64,000 nucleotides of DNA, taken from NCBI GenBank assembly GCA_005406025.1, contig BGZK01001401.1, positions 62,001 to 126,000 of the forward strand. The letters run 5' to 3'. The translations under genes and the position numbers were made by a program. The notes under the pieces are model-generated. The model saw only the letters and a list, made by a program, of their open reading frames with translations. It did no database searches and was not told where the DNA came from. This stretch comes from Eumeta japonica (taxonomy: Eukaryota > Arthropoda > Insecta > Lepidoptera > Psychidae). The first letter of the stretch is position 1. The number at the start of each line of letters is the position of its first letter. Below are positions 52,801-61,600 of the stretch, piece after piece.

Positions 52801-55800
52801 TAATGCTAAGACCATAATCTGTATGTGTACCTATTAATAAATAAATAAGTGCTGCTAAGTTGATATAAATCGGTTTATCCATTCAATAATTATAGGAAGT
52901 GTACATACAAACTCGATTTTTGAAAATTGGGGACAAAACAATTACTTCCCGATTTTATCGAAAATTTTCAGTTTTCTTTGTACGAAGTTAAACAATAATA
53001 ATTGAAACTATTTAACGTAAAAAAAAATCTTCACAGACATACAATTCTTGCACACACCTTAACACAAGTCTAAAAGTGAAACGAGTTACTTTGAAATTCT
53101 TAACTAGGCATTGACAATATTCCAGGTCCCTCTCGTTGGCTGGATTAGCCCTCTGTATCTCCATAATGTTCATGACGTCCTGGTACTACGCGCTGATCGC
53201 CATGGGAATGGCCGGCCTCATCTACAAATACATCGAATACCGAGGGTGAGTTACCCATGTCCAATCATTCGAACCGACATAACGCAAAACCATTTTCATG
53301 TAACCCTTCACGTACACCATGAAAGCATTACATGTGTTCAATACGAATGATGTCTACTATCATAAATGTAGCAAAATGCAATGACAATGCTAAATCCCCG
53401 TCTTCCAGCGCGGAGAAGGAGTGGGGTGACGGCCTGCGCGGTCTAGCTCTGTCGGCGGCCCGTTACTCCCTCCTGCGGTTGGAGCAGGGCCCGCCGCACA
53501 CCAAGAACTGGCGGCCGCAGGTGCTGGTACTGGCGAAACTGCAGGACGACTTCACGCCCAAGTATCGCAAGATGCTTGCGTTCTCCAGCCAGTTAAAAGC
53601 GGGTTTGTGTCACAGCCTTGTCTATATAAAATGAAAACGATATTTTTTCCGTTCGGGTATAAGATGAAAACTATTTATTAAACGTGTCGATACTTTGAGC
53701 ATTCAACGCGGAATCGTTTGTAGATGATTTATTTTTGGACGTGATAACGTCTTATAAATCGATGAACGCCGGCTGCACGCACGAAAAAGCATGACTCGTT
53801 GTCGCGTTCCGCCTGAGCCGAGCGTGCGAGCGAGAACGCGGAACAATAGAGAGGCACGATCGGCCTAAGCGTTCGACTTGTGACGTATCTATCTCATTAC
53901 TGTATAATTTAAGTAGAAAAATATTTGAATTAACGAGAGCAAATATTTATCGAAAACATTGTTATTCTCAATTTCATAATTAACTTCATAATTCACTTCA
54001 TAATCTATAACGCTCACAAAGGGGGCGAGTGGCCATGCGCTAATGAACGCATTCAATAAACACAGATACGTAGCTGTAGCTTGTGTTTACTGGTTCAACA
54101 TAAAAAAATATTCAAATATAAAATTGGAAAAATTATATTTTTATAACCAGTAAATATTTTCTACCCGACTTTATTTATGTAGGTATGTAAATCGAATTAT
54201 TTTCTTTACTAGGCAAGGGTCTGACTATATGCGTGTCGGTGCTGGGTGGAGATTTTACCAGACTAGGCGGAGACGCGACTACGGCCCGCCAGAACTTACG
54301 CCGTTGTATGGAAGAGGAGAAAGTGAAGGGGTTCGTGGATGTGCTGGTCTCGCGCAACATAGCGGATGGACTATCACACTTGTGAGTGAATTCATTTTAA
54401 TAAAATGAAAACCTAGCGGTCATAAGCTGCAGTCGGACGTTAACTTGCTAAATCTTATAATTCTACAATAGCCTACGATTATCCCTTCATTTTATTTTCA
54501 AGATTTAAGATAAAATCCTTGGTCTTGACATCTCTTTACCTATTTTGTAAAGTATATACTAGTGTATTATATAAAGAAAGAGACAAGAGCAGAAATTAAA
54601 TTGTTGTTTAAGAAATTAGAAATTTTAAAAGTTTTAAGCCTTTAAAATCGTATTCCTGCAGACTTTCACTAAGACGCAACAGTAGTTTCGGAAAATTAAA
54701 CTTAAAGCCGAATGAGTTTAGTATGAAGATGTATAATATTATGTGAAATTTGAATTATCAAAGTTATATTAAGACTTTTAGTTACAAACCATTTCACGCA
54801 CGATGACGCGCGAATAAACGCATCTCGTGGGAAATGGGTTAGCAGTTTAGTGGCGACATCTCGCTAACATTTTGAGAACCTCGTACTAGCCAATTATAAA
54901 AACAGCTTAAAAATAACCGCAGCTATACGACGTTCTCGTAGTTGACATCGAATACTGATTTTAATTATATTTAAATATTTTCATTTTACCAGTCAATGTT
55001 CTTGGATATGGGACCTAATTAAAACAATTTTTCATCTCTATTAATAATAGTTAAATGCTCATTATTGGTATAATTCAGTATAATTATTTTCTAAGAATTA
55101 ATACACATACAAGAATAAATACAGAGAATGTAAATACTATAAATGTGTATTAATTTTATATATAATAAACCGTATGCTTTATAATATCTCTAAATGCTTT
55201 AACATGGCTCTTATTGACGAAGCGACTCAAGAATCTACTTGGAAATGAGAAAAAAAAGATGAGACTGTAAAAATGTACAATAAGTTTAAAGGCATTGAAA
55301 TATATGTCTATTGCGTCTGGTTTTCAACTGACAACTTACCCCACTGATAAATCATACCCTTCCACATTCTTTGTATTTGAGATTGATAGAGCTTGTACCT
55401 TAAAACCCTTTACGCCGATTGAATGCGGATTGAGAGCTGTCAGCGACCGAAGTCAAAGATATGGTGACAACGTCCAGGACAAACTACTTAACGTACAGTG
55501 TAACGCACGAAACTCAGTCGCAGTGAAGTTAGTCACGATAGAGTCGCAATGACGTAAAATAGGAACGTGGGGGGGAAGAAGAAGTGTCGAGGAGCGCTGA
55601 ACTTGCGCATTGCATCATTCGCGGCCAAATCAGAGCGGCAGAGTTTCGAGGGTTGTACTGTACTCCCGAGGCTCGGAACGAATGGTTTAAATTTTATTAA
55701 AGTTAAAAACACATCGGACAATTTAACGAATCAGAATCGATCCAGGTAGAATCTAATAATAGCAGCGCCTGAAAAACCTAATCGGTCACAGTAAAAAGGG

Positions 55801-58569
55801 ATGAACAAGCAGAATAAAAGTAGTTTAAATTGATTAATACGTATAAAAAAATCATTTATTATTTACAGAGTTCAGACAACGGGTTTGGGAGGTCTGAAGC
55901 CGAACACAGTGATAGTAGGCTGGCCGTATGGCTGGAGGCAGTCGGAGGATGAACGAACATGGCAGGTGTTCCTGAGCACCGTGCGCGCCGTCACCGCCGC
56001 CCGCATGGCCATGTTGGTGCCCAAGGGCATCAACTTTTTCCCGGATTCTACGGAAAAGGTAAGAATCGAAAAGACGTCATTTTGTTTGTTGATAAAGCTA
56101 CATTTTTTCAGCTTCTATTACATGTACGGAGTGGCCCCCTAAAATTAGTAATTTATATTATTTAATTATTAAACTATACTTAGATTAATAGTTAAATAAC
56201 GACTTATACAAGAAATCACTTATACTATAAATTTCATCAATATGTATCTTGTACTTTTTAAATAAAATGCCTGCGACACGGACGGACGAACGGACATGAG
56301 GAACCTAAAAGAGTTCCTTTTTTGTCATTTTGACTAAGAACCCTAAAAAACGTCAGTGACACTGAGAGAAAAAAATTCCTAAATATATTTTTAGCGCAAA
56401 TTTCACTTTTTTTTGATAAGCCTGTAGCTTAGATTGCGCATAAAATTAACATAAATCTAAAACATATTTTTTAGATATCGGGCAACATTGACATCTGGTG
56501 GATTGTGCACGACGGTGGAATGCTAATGCTGCTCCCATTCCTGCTGCGCCAACACCGCACATGGAAAAATTGCAAAATGCGCATCTTTACCGTTGCACAA
56601 ATGGAAGACAACTCTATACAAATGAAGAAAGATCTCAAAATGTTCCTCTATCAGTTGCGTATCGAAGCCGAAGTGGAAGTTGTGGAAATGGTATTAAAAT
56701 TTAAATTCCTAATTATTATTTATATCACATTTTAATATATTTCTCACGCAAAGTTAAATAGAATATATCAAATGTTAACAAAGTTTTGTAAAAAAAATCT
56801 GAGTATTAGACATAGCCAGATGAAAAAGCTGGAGAACTGGTATAGATAAAATATTTCATTGGAACCAAATATTTAGAAAAAAATCGAGACCTTCTATCGA
56901 CAGTGATACATACCGACACAAAAATTCGTTGCCAGCGCAGCTAGTGATCCTGAAGCGACGCTCGCCTGACATTATAAACACATTTTGGATATTAACCTGT
57001 ATTAAATCGGAATGGCTCTCAAATAAAAGAAATATAATCAGGTACCAGAATTCATTTCTGTATTTTCGAAAACGGATGAAAAACTAGTATTTATAGTCCT
57101 CCAGATATTGTTTAGTTACTTTGTACCTGAAAATACAAATACTGAAGCGTGGAACAACGGTGTAGTCATTCTGTTTATATAATAAAAGATGACGTTTTCT
57201 TACAAAATCACAAACATATATGCTTTGGACCACATTTATAAGTAATTTTTGAAGGATATTTTAAACCGTGCTACTTGCAGGTTTTAACGCCTTCCAGTCA
57301 CCCAAAAAAACTGGTTTCCGAAAGTCTTCAGCGTATTAGTTTATCATTCACAGGCTTCGATAGATTTTACGAAATTTCAAGAAATATGACCCGCCACTGT
57401 TGAAAAAATCCTGTGATTCTCTTAGAGCGGGGGTAGTATTAAAATTTTCATTAAGCATTAATATAACATTAGTTTAATTAATTAGCATTAATTAAGTCTT
57501 AGGTGTATGTTTGTACAACAATGCCACTACTTTAGTCAATCTAAAAAGAACACAGACGGAAAATATGCCAAATACGGCTGTTGTACTCACACCGGTGATA
57601 ATTGAGCACTCTCCTATCGAAGTCGTCGTTGTCGAAGAATCCTACCAAAACTGTCCGATCAGGTAGATCTTTTTTAAAAAGATTATAAGACGTGCGTGAG
57701 CTGGACAACGTTTGGTAAATTACGCGACATCCTCCAGTCCAACATGTCTAAATCCTTAACAACGAAAATCTTTGAACGGTGCATTTTTCCAGTGATATAC
57801 GGATACCAAACGTGGTGTCTTAAGTACTCTATGGGTCTAGATGTAATCTAGTCTAGATCACCTAAACAAACTAAAATCAATTTAACGCACGATGGAAGAG
57901 AGCTGTGATTTAGGTTTTTCTACGAGATAAAATCTAAAACAAGAAAAGCTACAGAAGAAACAGAATACCAACATAGTTCAGAGAATTTATAGAATCAACC
58001 GGCAATAAGCAGGTCATTGCTTCTAAATCACATAACTGCTCTAAGAAAAAGGTTCTAAGGTGAGGATCAGCGACTGGACGTAGCGACGTTGGTCGACCTT
58101 CTACAAGGTAGACGACTCGGGGGTGATGTATACCCAGCAGTTAGATGTGAACGTTCAATAGTTGAGAAGCACTGACGAACGAACCTTGTATTCGTTCGTG
58201 CATCATATTGATATGTGCTTTGTTATCATATGGGCACGTTTAATTACAGATCGATTTAGACACCGAAACGAACTCGATATGGATCGAGGATCCGCGCATG
58301 CGCAACTCCGGTGTGAAATTTTATCTCTTGTGCATGATATGTAGATCTGTGTGAGAGTACCGGAGTCGAGAATGAATGGCATCATCGAAGCACGGCAATG
58401 AAAACCAAAAAAATACTTCTTTATTTTCAGATGGACAGTGATATATCGGCTTATACATACGAACGCACCCTTATGATGGAACAAAGAAATCAAATGCTTC
58501 GTGAACTCAGGCTGAACAAAAAGGAGACCCAAGGAATCGGAATGGTAAGTACCATCCTTTTCTTAACGT

Positions 58570-58609
<40 letters not shown>

Positions 58610-61600
58610 GCATTTCTGGCTACGTATATAGTGCGGCTAATACGGTAACCTCTCAAACTTCAGCTAATCTATAACAGACGATTTTCTGAAAAATCTAATC
58701 CGCAACTTATCTTTATAAAATATAACTGACGACATATGTATGTAAAGTTGTTTGTACATAATTGTGGCTTTACCCATGACCACTCTGCGTCGATGTGCTA
58801 AACAATACTAACCGTGTGCCTTGTTTGTGGCCGCTCGTGCAGATGCCAAATTTGGTGGACTTTAATGAACAAAGCGCTGAAGAGAAATTGCCTCTGGTAA
58901 AGACCACCCCTGTCCGATCATCCTTTCTTGTATTTCTTTTCTATCTCGCTCTGTTGTTACTACCAGTGTTGCTATGTTTGTGTAGTATGTACAGTCAGAT
59001 TCGCTAGTCTGTATCGTTCAATACGTATTGCAAAAAAAAAAAACAAACACCCGAACCAATAAAACTTTCGAGATTCAGAGTATATCTGACTGTCCATTCT
59101 TGGAAATGTTTTAATCATAGAAAGCTACTTTAAAAAAGCAAGGATACGACTATTTTCATTGGTTATTCAATAAGCCTACTTCAATATTGCTCCTATTCAA
59201 CTTTGATTTAACAAAAAGGATCTATGGTTAGAACTGTGTGAATGCAGATTAGCAAAAAGAAACAACTTGCTAACTCTCATTTACCTAGTTGATGTTTCCT
59301 TCAGACATTACTTCGTTACTTCAAACGCTCATAAAAAAAAATCATAGATACTTATGAATTCAAATACCATCATTGTCGCTCTCTTCTCTAGCACTAGCTG
59401 TATTAGGTGTCTATGTTTACTTCAAACTTTACTTTTATAACATTGCTTTTGGTGTGCCTCATTAGCTTTTTACCTTTACAAAAATATAGTACATTCTGTT
59501 TTCACAAATCATCCGAAGCACCTGTTAGAACTTGGTGTTTTTATTTCATTTTATCATTAAATGTATGTATTAGTCTCGCACTTGTTTGTTATCAGAAGAT
59601 ATTGAATTTACCATGCTTGAACGTTTCAAATTGCAATCGTTACACTAGTTTTATATTCATACATATATTTAAATTATTTATGATGAAAATGTGTTTTATC
59701 ATAAATAATCAATCTGTTCGTGTATCTCCACTTATTCAATTTTTATTAACAATGTAACGTATCATCACTTGTGTATACATACTTTCTTGCCGAGAAGTGA
59801 AACTTATAGAATCATGTACCGAATCATCTAGTCTATTCCGAAGAACATATAAGAGGTTTCCGCTCACTGCGCACTCTAACCGTAAGATGATACTATGAGC
59901 GGACCCATAAACAGGTGCAGGCCATCATAGACCACCATCACGCCGACGTGAAGACAGCGAGCAAAGTGCGTTTCGCGGACGGCGGGGTGGACGACGGCCC
60001 GGTGACCAACCACCACGAGCCGGAGCCGCCGTCGCCGCCTCTCAACGAGCACGATGACAAGGTATGAGCGTATTGATGAACATCTGTCTGTCCGGATACG
60101 AACTTGACTGATTAGAATTGGAAACAGCATAATATTGAATGTGTTAAAGGAGACGTTTCATATTCTGCCTGTACTCTGTACATATCTTGCAAAATAGAAT
60201 AAAAATCTATAAATCGTTGTGAAAATAATAAAATTGTAAATTTTGAATTATTTGTTTCTACTATCATTATTTAATAATATGATCGTTCCGAAAGTGTTAC
60301 TATCAATCACAAATCAAATGTACTTTTTAGTATAAGAGATAATTAATTATCTTATAGTATAATAGATAACGTAATAACAAAATAATAAGGAAAAAGCATT
60401 GTCATCTCAGATTACTTTAAAGTTTAAAATATTTACTAAAAGTACTTATAATCACATCTTTTTATATATCCTTTTTATTTGAAACGTTGATAGCATTGAG
60501 TCGTATAGTTATGATTTTCATACGTTCTTTGAAAATTCAATATGTTTCAATTGACTTAAAGTCTATATTTATGGGCGTGCATATCCGGTGGACACAAAGG
60601 GATACAGGCATAGAAAGAAACAGGACGCACTGCTATCTTCTTTTTCGCTCGTATTATTCTATCCCTCTCTGTCCGCCAGACAAACTCGCCCGTGAACGTT
60701 ATTACGTCATTGACGCCACTTTTATTTTTTTAATTAAATTTTGCCCATAATTATGTATGTAATAGCTTATAAAAGAAATGCTTAGCCGAAATACGCCAAA
60801 ATGATAGTCAAAACACATTTTTTTACAGTTATGTATGATAGTTTTAAATTAGTCATGTGCAAGTGCTGACCGGAGCTCCGTACATTTGTGAAACGTTTCC
60901 TTTGATGAAGTATTTGTTTCCAACTAGAAGGTAATACTTATTCGGAAATAAATCGTCCCAAGTATTGTTACTACCATCATTCTATCAAACGAAGTAACTA
61001 TCACTTAGTAGATATAGCCAACTTACGAATATATCGAAATATATCGAAATTTCTTCTCGTACTGTTTTTTTACTATTTAGCTCTTATTTATATTAAAAAT
61101 ATAAATTTCTCTAAAGACTATATACTAAATTTTACCTATGTACTTATTTTTCCAACAAAATGATAATGAAAGAATAATTAACTATCGAAACAGTCCACTT
61201 CTATTTATTACGTAATTTGTTATATTTACTTACATATGTAACACTTATACATATGCAATTTCAAAAATTGATTGTGCAATTACCTGTAATTTTGTTTAAA
61301 TATTCGATAAAGCAATAGATTATGTGTAATGAAAGTATTATTAAAAATAAGCTATTTCTAAATGATTGTGCAAACAATTTCAAATAATATCCTAACTTAT
61401 ATGTATTTTCTGAAACATTATTTTACCTTGTTATTTACTTATATGATTTATTTCTTTCATTTGATTTTAACGCATTAATCAAACATGGCATGAGCAAATT
61501 TCATACCCTGATTTGTTTATTATATTTTAATATGTTTTTAACCATTTTTTAATGAAAAAATATTTATTATTTGCGGAATACCCTATAGCGAATCAATACA

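Noticed and set aside
55295..55749. Open frames on both strands in a kcc intron
   Set aside because: No splice phase fits the flanking exons (54381 and 55869), which join perfectly without them.
59407..59757. 116-codon hydrophobic frame in a kcc intron
   Set aside because: AT-rich DNA translated by chance; composition bias explains the hydrophobicity.
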